NCBI RefSeq assembly: GCF_014646695.1
Contig: NZ_BMNT01000041.1
Coordinates: 1 to 38,263, forward strand
Source: Sphaerisporangium melleum
Lineage (GTDB): Bacteria > Actinomycetota > Actinomycetes > Streptosporangiales > Streptosporangiaceae
DNA length: 38,263 bases
Reading direction: 5' to 3'
A model generated the notes under the pieces. That model worked only from the letters and a program-made list of their open reading frames with translations. It searched no databases and was not told the origin of the DNA. Shown here in pieces: positions 1-7,700 of the stretch (position 1 is its first letter; the number at the start of each line of letters is the position of its first letter). The translations under genes and the position numbers were made by a program.

Positions 1-96
1 GGTGATGAAGCCGTCCATCAGGTGCGGGTCCAGGCCGGTGAAATCGGGGGACAGTGGACCGGTCCCGGGCGGTGGCGTCCCTGCGTCCTGTGTCAC
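1..96 (-). CDS. 5' end of a gene cut by the window edge, possibly ESX-linked
   Basis: A GTG at 96-94 on the minus strand, preceded by a strong GGGAGGGG ribosome binding site, opens a frame of 32 codons that stays open to the window edge. The visible residues begin VTQDAGTPPPGTGPLSPDF and continue with TGLDPHLMDGFI. I have the impression that an F-x-G-LDP-x-LMD-x-F start is common in actinobacterial proteins of WXG100/ESX neighbourhoods, but this is recall and was not checked by a search. The gene is divergent from the WXG100-like gene at 734, and the two share a 637-bp intergenic region. Function cannot be assigned from 32 residues. The start and the reading frame are well supported, the family is not. 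Confidence 0.6.
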   Translation of the reverse strand, partial: MTQDAGTPPPGTGPLSPDFTGLDPHLMDGFIT

Positions 97-150
97 GATC
101 CCGCCCCTCCCAGGCTCCCGATCTTGTCCCGGCGACACGACTGCGCCAGC

Positions 151-220
151 GCATACCCGGCCCCGGTCGCATACCCGGCCCCGGTCGCACGCCCTGCTCG
201 GTCGCACGCCCTGCTCGGCC
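151..220. repeat. Short tandem repeats (2 x 18 bp, then 2 x 17 bp)
   Basis: An 18-bp unit starting gcatacccgg is present twice, exactly and head to tail (151-168 and 169-186). A 17-bp unit starting gcacgccctg follows twice (187-203 and 204-220), the two copies differing at one base. All four units begin with gca and carry cgg near the end, so they may be diverged copies of one unit. There are no spacers. They lie upstream of the gene at 96 and could be a product of replication slippage or a protein-binding array. Confidence 0.7.
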
Positions 221-671
221 GCCGATTGCCTGGTCCGCCCGTACGTCCGGCCGGGCTCGCCCGATCGCCCGGCCCGCCCGCCTGGCATGCCCGGTGGTAG
301 GCCAGGCCCGCCTGCTTGGCCTACCCGGCCGTCGGTGTGCCGGGCCGGTCGGCTTGGCGAGGCTTGGGCGGCGGTGTGCTGGTTCGCCCGCTTGGTGGAC
401 CCGGCCTCCGTGCCGCCGTTCACCCCGATGACGTGCCCGGTCGCCGGGTGCTCGTTCGTCTGGCCGGCCTTGCTGGTCATGCTGTGGTGCTGGTCGTGCC
501 TCGGTCGCCGTCCCCGATGACGCCGGGTTCCAACGTAACGCAGTGGCCGGCGGGGAGCGGGTGATCGGCCGCAAGTGGACTGGCCTGGCACCGCGAACGA
601 GGTGAGGGTGCCGGGAGTGTTCGCGGGCTCACAGTGTCGTTGTCCTGGACGACAGACCCCGGCAAAGCATG

Positions 672-687
672 GGAAAAACGGTTTTCC
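672..687. promoter_or_regulatory. Candidate operator palindrome upstream of the WXG100-like gene
   Basis: GGAAAA-acgg-TTTTCC is a 6-bp perfect inverted repeat with a 4-bp centre, in an AT-richer patch of an otherwise very GC-rich intergenic region. TACTAT at 688-693 follows at once and could be a -10 element, although I see no good -35. Overlap of a palindrome with a possible promoter suggests a repressor site. This is inference from position and symmetry only. Confidence 0.3.
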
Positions 688-733
688 TACTATTCATCGC
701 ACAGTCCTGATCATGTAACGGAGGAGACGCCGG

Positions 734-1144
734 ATGGCAGGTGCCGACGGGTCGGCGAAGGGCGCTCCCGGGATGGTGACGGATGTGGTGCCCGTCCACC
801 TCAAGCGACGCCGGGACGACTTCCACCTCCAGAGCGAGGAACTCGACACGGCGCTCCGGGCGGCCGTCGGCGTCCTGGAAGGGCTCGGCCCGTTCTGGGG
901 GGACGACGAGCACGGCCGGCTCTTCTACGAGGGCGGCGGGGGACGGGTGGGCTTCCGGCAGGCCACGGAGGAGATCGCCCGCCACGTCGGCGCGGTCACC
1001 ACCGCCTACGAACGCATCGGCGACAACGTCTCGCAGGCCGGAGCGAACCTGGAGACGGCCGACTGGGCATCGGTGGCGGCCCTCGCGCAGGCCGTCACCA
1101 CCGCCGGCCTCGCCGTCCCCACCACCAAGGCCGAGGTTCGGTGA
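734..1144 (+). CDS. WXG100-like (ESX-type) protein
   Basis: This is a 136-residue predicted helical protein. Residues 30-50 form a first helix, a turn holds W55-G-D-D with G61 and F64 behind it, and a second helix runs through about residues 75-108. The W-G-D-D-x-x-G-x-x-F pattern is a common actinobacterial variant of the WXG turn of ESX proteins, small helical hairpins exported by type VII secretion or used as partners of larger substrates. The start is ATG 734 with GGAGGAGA at 720-727. The stop overlaps the GTG start of the next gene (GTGA at 1141-1144), so the two are translationally coupled and their products probably form a complex. A similar W-G-D-D-A-A-G turn occurs in the minus-strand gene at 15310-15645. 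There is no typical YxxxD/E export signal at the extreme C-terminus, so it may be a chaperone or partner. Confidence 0.75.
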   Translation: MAGADGSAKGAPGMVTDVVPVHLKRRRDDFHLQSEELDTALRAAVGVLEGLGPFWGDDEHGRLFYEGGGGRVGFRQATEEIARHVGAVTTAYERIGDNVSQAGANLETADWASVAALAQAVTTAGLAVPTTKAEVR

Positions 1145-2148
1145 GCCCGTCACTTTCCGGGTTCTCCGCGCCGTTCCGGGCCTTCGGCCGGGTCGCCGGC
1201 CGGCATCCGGTCGCCACCACCGCCGGCGTCGCGGCCGTGACCCAGGGCGCGTTCGTCACGGCCATGCTGGGCGTGGACTGGCCCGAGGGCGACCCGGACG
1301 GCCTGCGCACCGCCGCCGACACGCTGGACGACCTGGCGAAGAAGATCGACGAAGGGCTCGTGGCGGCGGACGAGGCGGCCCAGCGGGTGTGGACCGGCAA
1401 TTCGGGGCCGGGCGTCGAGGCGTTCAGGACCATGTGGCGTGGCGACGGCTCCCAGGGCGCCGGTGTCCGCCCGGACGGCTTCTCCGGTTATCCCGCTGAC
1501 GTCGCCGCCTACTGCCGCCGCGCCGCCGCGGCCTGCCGCGGCTACGCCGAGCAGATCGACACCGTGCGGCACGTGCTGGTGGTCATGGCGATCCAGGCGT
1601 TCGCCAACATGATGTTCACCACGATGTACGCCTGGCCCACCGCGGGCCTGTCCCGGCTCGCCCAGCAGGCCGTCCAGCGGTACTTCACCTCGCTCGCCCA
1701 GTCGCAACTGAAGATCTTCAACATCGGGGTCGCCGAGATCGTCCAGGGCGCCTTCTACTACACGCTCGACAGCCTGGCCTACGCCGGCGGTCAGCAGGTC
1801 ATCCAGGCCGGCATCTACGCCGCCTCCGGCGTGCAGAAGGACCTGAACGGCAGGGACGTGCTCTCGCTCAGCGGCAATGCGACGGAGTTCGGGCAGGCGT
1901 TCGTCGCCAACCTGGCCTTCGACGCCGCCGCCGACACGGTCGGCCTGCTGCAGTTGCACGGTCGGCTCGGCAGCTTCACCGCCCGCATGACCGGCTCCAG
2001 TGTCTACAGCATCGTCGCCAACCTCCAGCAGGACCCCACCGGCTACCCCGTGCCCACCGACTGGGAGACCTGGCTCGCCAAACTCCTCATCCACGGCCCC
2101 CGCACCATCAAACCCCCCGGCCTGATCCCAGCGGCCCGCCCCTCGTGA
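1141..2148 (+). CDS. WXG-type toxin-delivery N-terminal module without a toxin domain
   Basis: The GTG at 1141 overlaps the stop of the preceding WXG100-like gene, and the product has 335 residues. Residues about 55-125 form a WXG-like helical hairpin with V-W84-T-G-N-S-G at the turn. A helical, partly hydrophobic region follows at about 140-250 and may insert into or contact a membrane. This order, WXG-like domain then hydrophobic helices, resembles the N-terminal part of actinobacterial polymorphic toxins exported by type VII secretion, of the kind seen in CpnT, and also the first 300 residues of the giant protein encoded at 4704-15104. Here the protein ends soon after PTDWETWLAKLLIHGP, without the Pro-rich linker and C-terminal toxin that usually follow. 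It may be a truncated toxin or a stand-alone delivery module. The next plus-strand gene encodes a nuclease-like protein but is separate. Confidence 0.65.
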   Translation: MSPSLSGFSAPFRAFGRVAGRHPVATTAGVAAVTQGAFVTAMLGVDWPEGDPDGLRTAADTLDDLAKKIDEGLVAADEAAQRVWTGNSGPGVEAFRTMWRGDGSQGAGVRPDGFSGYPADVAAYCRRAAAACRGYAEQIDTVRHVLVVMAIQAFANMMFTTMYAWPTAGLSRLAQQAVQRYFTSLAQSQLKIFNIGVAEIVQGAFYYTLDSLAYAGGQQVIQAGIYAASGVQKDLNGRDVLSLSGNATEFGQAFVANLAFDAAADTVGLLQLHGRLGSFTARMTGSSVYSIVANLQQDPTGYPVPTDWETWLAKLLIHGPRTIKPPGLIPAARPS

Positions 2149-2201
2149 GGCGGACCACTTGCTACGGTGGCGACACACGACCGTGCAGCTCAGGAGCGTT
2201 A

Positions 2202-2777
2202 ATGATCTCTGAGGTTCCCGGGTGGTCGATCCCTCCCCCCGAAGGGTTCCACGCCGAGGACCTCGATCGCCTTGCGGATCTGCCGCCGCACACCGAGTTG
2301 ATCGACGGAAGCCTGGTGCTCGTAGGCCCGCAGGAAGATTTCCACACACTGATGCTGTATCTGCTGGAGAACGGTCTGCGCCGTACGGCTCCGGCCGATC
2401 TGCGGGTGCGCCGCGAGATGAGCGTGGTCCTGGGGCCGCGCCAGCGACCGGAGCCGGACGTCATCGTGCTTCGCGCCGAAGCTCTCCGCGGCCTCGAGGC
2501 CACCTCCTACCAGGCCGGAGACCTGCTGCTCGCGATCGAGGTGGTCTCGCCCGAGTCGGAAGAACGTGACCGCAAACGCAAGCCCATGTTGTACGCCGAG
2601 GCGGGAATACCACACTTCTGGCTGGTCGAGAGCGCCGAGGGACGCCCCACGGTGCATGTCTACGAGCTGGACCCGGCGACGCACGGTTACGTCCTGTCCG
2701 GCAGCCACCAAGGACGCGTCCGGCTCACCGTGCCGTTCGACATCGACATCGACCTGACGCAGATCGACCGGCTCTGA
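2202..2777 (+). CDS. Uma2-family (DUF820) PD-(D/E)XK-like nuclease
   Basis: The product has 191 residues and follows the Uma2 pattern: TELIDG with E32, P-E-P-D86-V, AIE113-V-V-S-P, then RKRK127-PMLYAEAGIPHFW. E32, D86, E113 and a Lys are the expected metal-binding and catalytic positions of this restriction-endonuclease-like fold. Uma2 genes are numerous in cyanobacteria and actinomycetes, and their biological role is mostly unknown. The start chosen is ATG 2202 because CAGGAG lies at 2191-2196. The in-frame GTG at 2145 overlaps the previous gene and has no ribosome binding site. The gene begins 53 bp after the toxin-module gene on the same strand, so cotranscription is possible, but Uma2 genes are usually solitary and I would not call it an effector. 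Confidence 0.85.
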   Translation: MISEVPGWSIPPPEGFHAEDLDRLADLPPHTELIDGSLVLVGPQEDFHTLMLYLLENGLRRTAPADLRVRREMSVVLGPRQRPEPDVIVLRAEALRGLEATSYQAGDLLLAIEVVSPESEERDRKRKPMLYAEAGIPHFWLVESAEGRPTVHVYELDPATHGYVLSGSHQGRVRLTVPFDIDIDLTQIDRL

Positions 2778-2948
2778 GGTCCTCCTCGCAGGGCCGTCCG
2801 AGAAGAGGTCCTTCCCGGGTTCGGCGACAGGTGTTCAGCACGGGTGCTCGGGCTGGGCTGCTGGAGAACCGCGTGCGGGCATGGCCGTCTACCGGTGGCC
2901 GAGCTCGCCGTGCCAGGCGGGTCCCTGGTCCTGCGCATCGCGGTGGGG

Positions 2949-3536
2949 TCAGGGGTCGCGGGTGGTGTGGGTGACGATGAAGTCGTCGAGGGTCTCCTGG
3001 TAGGAGGCCAGGTCGCTCTCCAGGGAGGCTCGGGTGAACTTCCCCGGGGCGTCGCGGCGGGCCGCCGTTCCCTGCTCGGTCCAGAACGCCGTGTCCGGCA
3101 GCTCCGCCGCGCCCGGCGGCAGGAACCGGGCCGCCTCCGCGGTCGCGTCGCGCGCCGACTCCCAGGCCAGCACCACGCTCCGGAACCGCTCAGGATCGCC
3201 CGGCGACGCCGCGAACAGCAGGTCTTCCCGCATCGCGCGCCGCGCGAAGGTGGCGCCGGCCAGCCGCCACTGCCCGGCGTCGACCAGCTCCGAGCGCCCG
3301 GCCCCGTACGGCAGCCGGTCGCGGCGCGCCTCCGCCTCGCTCGCGTACGGCACCAGCACCTCGACCAGCAGGGAAAGGCCGAGGGCACGCCCGTCGAAAC
3401 GGAGGGTCCAGGCGTCCTGTCCTTCGGTCAAGGTGGTGTGCGCCTCGTGGTCGCGCCCTGGCTCGCCCTCCCGGCCCGCGGTGAGCATGAGGTACAGGTA
3501 CGCCTCCCGGAGCGTCCTGGCGCGAAGCGGTGGCAT
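2949..3536 (-). CDS. Paralogue of the zinc-ribbon-like protein, lacking the Cys pairs; possible immunity protein
   Basis: The product has 195 residues, starting at ATG 3536 with GGAAGGGA upstream. I do not recognise a named family. It aligns by eye with the protein encoded at 3868-4707: L-R-E-A-Y-L-Y-L near the start, S-E-L-V-D-A-G-Q-W in the middle, then F-L-P-P-G-A-A-E-L-P-D-T-A-F-W-T and a C-terminal stretch R-A-S-L-E-S-D-L-A-S-Y. The paralogue has two CxxC pairs that are absent here, so this copy probably does not bind zinc in the same way. It is the last gene of the minus-strand island, 331 bp downstream of its paralogue. Position behind a giant type VII-linked protein makes an immunity, chaperone or adaptor role plausible, but that is inference. 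In-frame codons upstream of 3536 run through a 62-bp DNA repeat and are unlikely to be coding. Confidence 0.7.
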   Translation of the reverse strand: MPPLRARTLREAYLYLMLTAGREGEPGRDHEAHTTLTEGQDAWTLRFDGRALGLSLLVEVLVPYASEAEARRDRLPYGAGRSELVDAGQWRLAGATFARRAMREDLLFAASPGDPERFRSVVLAWESARDATAEAARFLPPGAAELPDTAFWTEQGTAARRDAPGKFTRASLESDLASYQETLDDFIVTHTTRDP

Positions 3537-3867
3537 GCCGTCCGTCCCTTCCTGGGCAGTACCTCGACCGTCCCACTGCCGGCGACCTGGAACTCCCGAC
3601 GATAGCCGCCCGTAGGGAGCCCAGCCGGTGCTTGCCCCGCCTCCGGGCGTCCGAGCACCGGTGGCGCACAGCCCCCGTGCGCCCAGCCGGTGCTTGCCCC
3701 GCCTCCGGGCGTCCGAGCACCGGTGGCGCACAGACCCCGTGCGCCCGCGCGGGGGCTCGTGTCCACGCGCCGGCCCGCGTTCGCGCACAAGGTGCCATCC
3801 GCTCTTCGCGGTACGCGGCGTCCTGCGCGGCTCGGGCCCCATCGGGTCTGGGACGGACAGGGCGCGG
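3537..3867. other. Intergenic spacer between two paralogous genes
   Basis: These 331 bp separate the stop of the zinc-ribbon-like gene (3868) from the ATG of its paralogue (3536). The main content is a 62-bp tandem duplication (3621-3744), each copy holding a hairpin. I find no other gene. The frames that cross it translate the repeat twice and look like noise. Confidence 0.6.
3621..3744. repeat. 62-bp tandem duplication with a hairpin in each copy
   Basis: Copies at 3621-3682 and 3683-3744 differ at a single base. In each, CCGGTGCT pairs with AGCACCGG 21 bp later (3625-3632 with 3654-3661 in copy 1), and an inner GCCC/GGGC pair extends the stem. On the minus-strand transcript this makes two identical stem-loops between the two paralogous genes. 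No U-tract follows, so this may be an attenuator, RNA processing site or Rho-related element, not a classic terminator. The near identity of the copies suggests a recent duplication. Confidence 0.85.
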
Positions 3868-4707
3868 TCACGGCCGCCCGGCCAGGCGGTGGTAGGCGTC
3901 GCGGACGACCAGCAGGCGGTCCACCTGGAACCTGTCCGGCTCGGCGCCGCGTACCTGACGGCCCAAATCGGTCCAGAACGCCTGTTCCGGCACCTCCTCG
4001 GCGCCCGGCGGGACGAACTTCACGACCTCCTCGACGGCCGCCACCGCGATCGCCAGCGCCCGCCGTGCCGCGGCCGCGTTCCCCGCCGGGACGTTGCCCG
4101 CCGTCAGGTCGGCCACCCACAGCCACTGCCCGGCGTCCAGCAGCCGGGACGGCTCGCCGCCGCCGAAGTCCGGGAACCGGTCGGAGAGTGCGGGCTCGTG
4201 TTCAGGCAGCCCGAAGAGGTAAGCCCGCTCCGCACCACACCCCCTGCAGACGCCGGCGTAGCGGGCCGCCAGGCCCCCGGACTCGGGTCTGTGCGTGGAG
4301 CCGGGTGTCGTGGCGGAGGCCGGTACCGCCGTGGGGCCGCGTGCCGACGTGGGCACGGAGCCGTGCGTGCAGCCGGAGCCCGCTACCGGCGTCGAGGTCG
4401 GCCCGGGCAGGGATGTGGCGGCCGGTACCGGGGTGGACACGGGTGAGGGGGCGAGCGTGGCAGGTACGGGAGCCGAGTCGGAGGTCGTACCGTGTGGCCG
4501 CCTGTGGCCGGTAGGTGGCTGTCGGGGGAAGGCCGGTGCGAGCGCGGGCGCGGAGTCGGGTGGGGACGTGGGCACGGCGGGTGCGGGTACCAGGGCGTGT
4601 TCCCAGGTCGTGTCCACCGATCCGCATCGCTCGCATGGGTGCAGGTCGAGGTACAGGTGGGCCTCGTCCCTGGTGCGGGCGGGGGAAAGCACCGGGGGCG
4701 TCGTCAC
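3868..4707 (-). CDS. Zinc-ribbon-like protein coupled to the giant effector, with a Pro/Ala-rich insert; possible immunity protein
   Basis: The product has 279 residues, and its ATG 4707 overlaps the stop of the giant gene (ATGA, 4707-4704), so the two are translated in step. The N-terminus has E-A-H-L-Y-L-D-L-H-P-C25-E-R-C28. A second pair, V-C154-R-G-C157-G-A-E, comes about 125 residues later. The two halves look like one treble-clef or ribbon zinc site split by a low-complexity Pro/Ala/Thr/Ser insert at about 41-142. The C-terminal half shares LDAGQW and F-V-P-P-G-A-E-E-V-P-E-Q-A-F-W-T with the protein at 2949-3536. I cannot name the family. Tight coupling behind a probable effector is the arrangement expected of an immunity protein or dedicated chaperone, which is an inference. 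Confidence 0.7.
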   Translation of the reverse strand: MTTPPVLSPARTRDEAHLYLDLHPCERCGSVDTTWEHALVPAPAVPTSPPDSAPALAPAFPRQPPTGHRRPHGTTSDSAPVPATLAPSPVSTPVPAATSLPGPTSTPVAGSGCTHGSVPTSARGPTAVPASATTPGSTHRPESGGLAARYAGVCRGCGAERAYLFGLPEHEPALSDRFPDFGGGEPSRLLDAGQWLWVADLTAGNVPAGNAAAARRALAIAVAAVEEVVKFVPPGAEEVPEQAFWTDLGRQVRGAEPDRFQVDRLLVVRDAYHRLAGRP

Positions 4708-7700
4708 GTCGTCCTCCCTCGCGTGGGCGGGTCCGGCACCTGGCCCGGCCGCGGCGGGCCGGGGTCACCGCCGGTCGCGGCCCGGCCCGCTTCGTACGGG
4801 TCGCGGTGCGTTTCATGTCCGTCGCGTGCCGCCCGCGCCGCTGTGTGGTCACTGGGCGTCGGGTCCGGGGAGCGTCGGCCGCATTGGCAGGGGCCGTCCG
4901 GCGGGCAGACGCACTCGGCGGGCTCGTCGGGGGGGATCCAGCCCGTGGTGTTGCTCATCCGGCGCATCCTCGCCCAGTACTCGTCCCGCGACTCGCGTCC
5001 GGATCCGTTGACTCCGTTCGTCCACGATCCGTTCCCTGCGGTCGGCCCGGCGCCGTTCCCGCCGATGTCTCCAGAACCGCCGGAGGCTGGGGAACGGGCA
5101 GGGCGCGGGACGGCTGCCTCGGAGGCCGCACCCGTGCTTCCCGCCGCCGGACCGGGCGCCGCGGCAGGAGAGGGCGTCGCCGGTGGCGGCTGGTTGAGGA
5201 GGGCGCCGATGCCGGGGCGGGGGGCCGGGACGGCGGGGTCGCCGGCGGTCCACGGTGGCGGCGGGGGAGTGAGGCCGCGGGCCTCGATGAGCCGGGCCAG
5301 GCCCTCGATCTGGGTGCGCAGGGCCGGCCGGCGCTCCGGCGGGGCCTCGGTCCACCGCCGCGACAGGTGCCGGTATTCGTCCACCCGTGCCTCGGCGCAC
5401 GCGTCGGTGACCGGCGCGGGCGTGCCGTCCGGGGTGGATGCGGCGAGGGCCGGCCGCAGTACGCCCTGCGGCGTGCCGCCCGCCCGCGCGACCAGTTCGC
5501 GGACGGCGTGCCCGACCTCGTGGACCAGCGTCCGGGCCACCAACTCGGCCGGGGTGCCCGGGTCCACCCGCATCTCGTAGGGCGGCCCGGCGGACAGGTC
5601 GGTGTGCGCCATCCGGTCCGCGCCGACCTCCGCGACCACGGGCCGGAAGCCGACCTCGCCGAGGGCGCCGGTGGTGACGGTGAGGACGGGGTCACCGTCC
5701 GGCCAGGCGGACCCGCGCAGGCCCACCTCCAGGTCGGACGGCTGGACCTGCGCCCAGGCGGCGCGCAGTTCGGCGTCCTCCAGCGGCCCGGCCTCCGGGG
5801 CCCGTCCCTTGACGTAGCCGGACGCGGGGTCCACCGGGGCCCGCACACCGAGGCTGCCGAACATGGTGGCGGCGTTCTCCTCCGGCCCCGGACCCCACAG
5901 CGGACGCGGGAACGCCGGCGCCGGCGGCTGCGGCGGGGTCACGCCGAGCTCGCCCAGCGCCTCGGCGACCAGGTCGGCGAAGGCGCCGTCCGCGGCCGAC
6001 CGGTTGTACAGCCCGCGCAGGTCGAGGCGGTGCGTCACCGCCAGGCCGGACAGCTCCGTGGGCAGCGTGGCGAGCGCCGTGGCGAAGCCGCCGTCCGGCA
6101 CGTCGGAGGCCAGCTCGCCGTCCGGTGTCGCGAGGTACCCGCGCACCGTCCCATCCGGCTCGGCCACCTCGACGTGGACGTGCGCGCCGAGCCGGCGGGC
6201 CAGCAGACGCGCCCAGGTCAGCGGCACCGGCAGTTCGGCCGGGTGCGCCGTCGTGCCGATCTCGATCCGGCCGCCCGGCCGCAGACCGGGCACGCGGCGG
6301 CGTACCTCGCCGGCGACCTCGGCGACGGGGTCGCCGGCGAAGCCGGGCCGTTCTCGCACGGCGGCCATGAGATCGTCCAGAATGTGCCTGGCCGAGGGGC
6401 GGCGCCGCCAGGGAAGACGGCGCATGCCCGCCGCCGGTTCGTCGTCGAACGACCAGCCCGCCACCGGCTCGGCGGTCCGCTGCGCCGCGCGCACGGCCTC
6501 GTACCGTTCCGCGGACATCGCCACCAGGGCGTGGCCGGTCACCGGCTCCGGCAGGGTCGCCGTCCGTAGCGGCCGCCGGCTGCCGTCCCTGCGCAGGCGG
6601 GACACCTCGAAGACGACCTCGCAGTCCATGCGGACGCCGACCGTCACCGTCGGATGCCGGTCGAAGCCGCTCTTCTCCTTGCGCGCCCCGCTGTTCGCCG
6701 ACGTCGACCGCCCGGCCCGCGCGCCGGAGGACACGTTCTCGCTCGTCCCCCACTCCTGCTGGGCGGGATCGACCCCCCGGCTGATCGGGGTGAGCCGGCT
6801 GCGGTCCTCGCCGGTCGCGAACCGCTGCTCGCGGCGGTGGACGTGACGCTCCTCGATGTTGCCCCGCTCGCCGATCTCCAGCCGGTCCTCCGACAGCCGG
6901 GCCCGGACCACGACGTCGACCATCCGGCCGCCCGGCATCGGCACGCTGAGCATGACCTCGCCCTCCGGCGCCAGCATGAATTCCAGGCCGGCGTTCAGCG
7001 ACGTGCGCGACAGCGCGTGCGCGACGCGCGTCCACTGCGCCTGGACGCCGTCCGGCCCCAGCAGGTCACCGGCCGCCAGCCGCGCCCGCACCGCGTCCAC
7101 CAGGCCGTCGGCGATCGTCTCCACCGGGAAGAAGCCGTCCCGCAGTTCCACCGGGCGGGCGTCCGGCACCCGGGGCGGCAGCGGGCGTGCCTGCTCCTCC
7201 CGTACCGTCAGGCCGTCCTCCACCAGCCGGACGATCGTGCCGGTCAGCGTGAGCGGTTCGGGCGCGGCCCGCTCGGTGGCGGCGTGCCGCGCGCCGGTCA
7301 GCCGGCGCGTCGTGCTCTGTACGGTGCGCGCGACCGCGTGGGCGGCGGTGCGGACGGGACGGGTGACCCGGTTGCCGGTCCGCGCGGCGGACAGCGGGAC
7401 CCGCTCGGCCCGGACGCTGATCGTGATCGGCTGCCCGACCAGGTCCCCGCCGTCGAAGGACCCCGTCCCGTACAGCCGGGTGAGCTGCTCGCCGCCGGAC
7501 ACCGTCCTGGTGTGGGCGCGGTGCGTGCCCAGCGAGCCGGACGCGCCGTGACCGCCCGCCGCCCCACCGCCGCTGACGCCGCCGCCGAACAGCCAGCCGG
7601 CCCACGCCGACCAGTCGATGCCCTTGTAGCGGTACTTCTGCCGGATGATGACCTTCTGGTCGCTGCGGCCGAGCAGTCGCGTCCGGTCCCCGGGCATCTC

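Larger units (their letters stand above)
97..733. other. Long divergent intergenic region, no convincing gene
   Basis: These 637 bp separate the divergent genes at 96 and 734. Open frames exist in all plus frames, but their translations are Arg/Pro/Ala/Gly-rich low-complexity sequence without ribosome binding sites or recognisable motifs, so I treat them as chance frames in GC-rich DNA. About 220-480 is dominated by reiterated gcccgg, ggccgg and cttgg words. Short tandem repeats lie at 151-220 and a palindrome at 672-687 close to the WXG100-like gene. The promoters of both flanking genes should lie here. Confidence 0.6.

Noticed and set aside
151-220. Tandem repeats considered as a CRISPR array
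   Set aside because: Units are directly adjacent without spacers, too short, and no cas genes are present.
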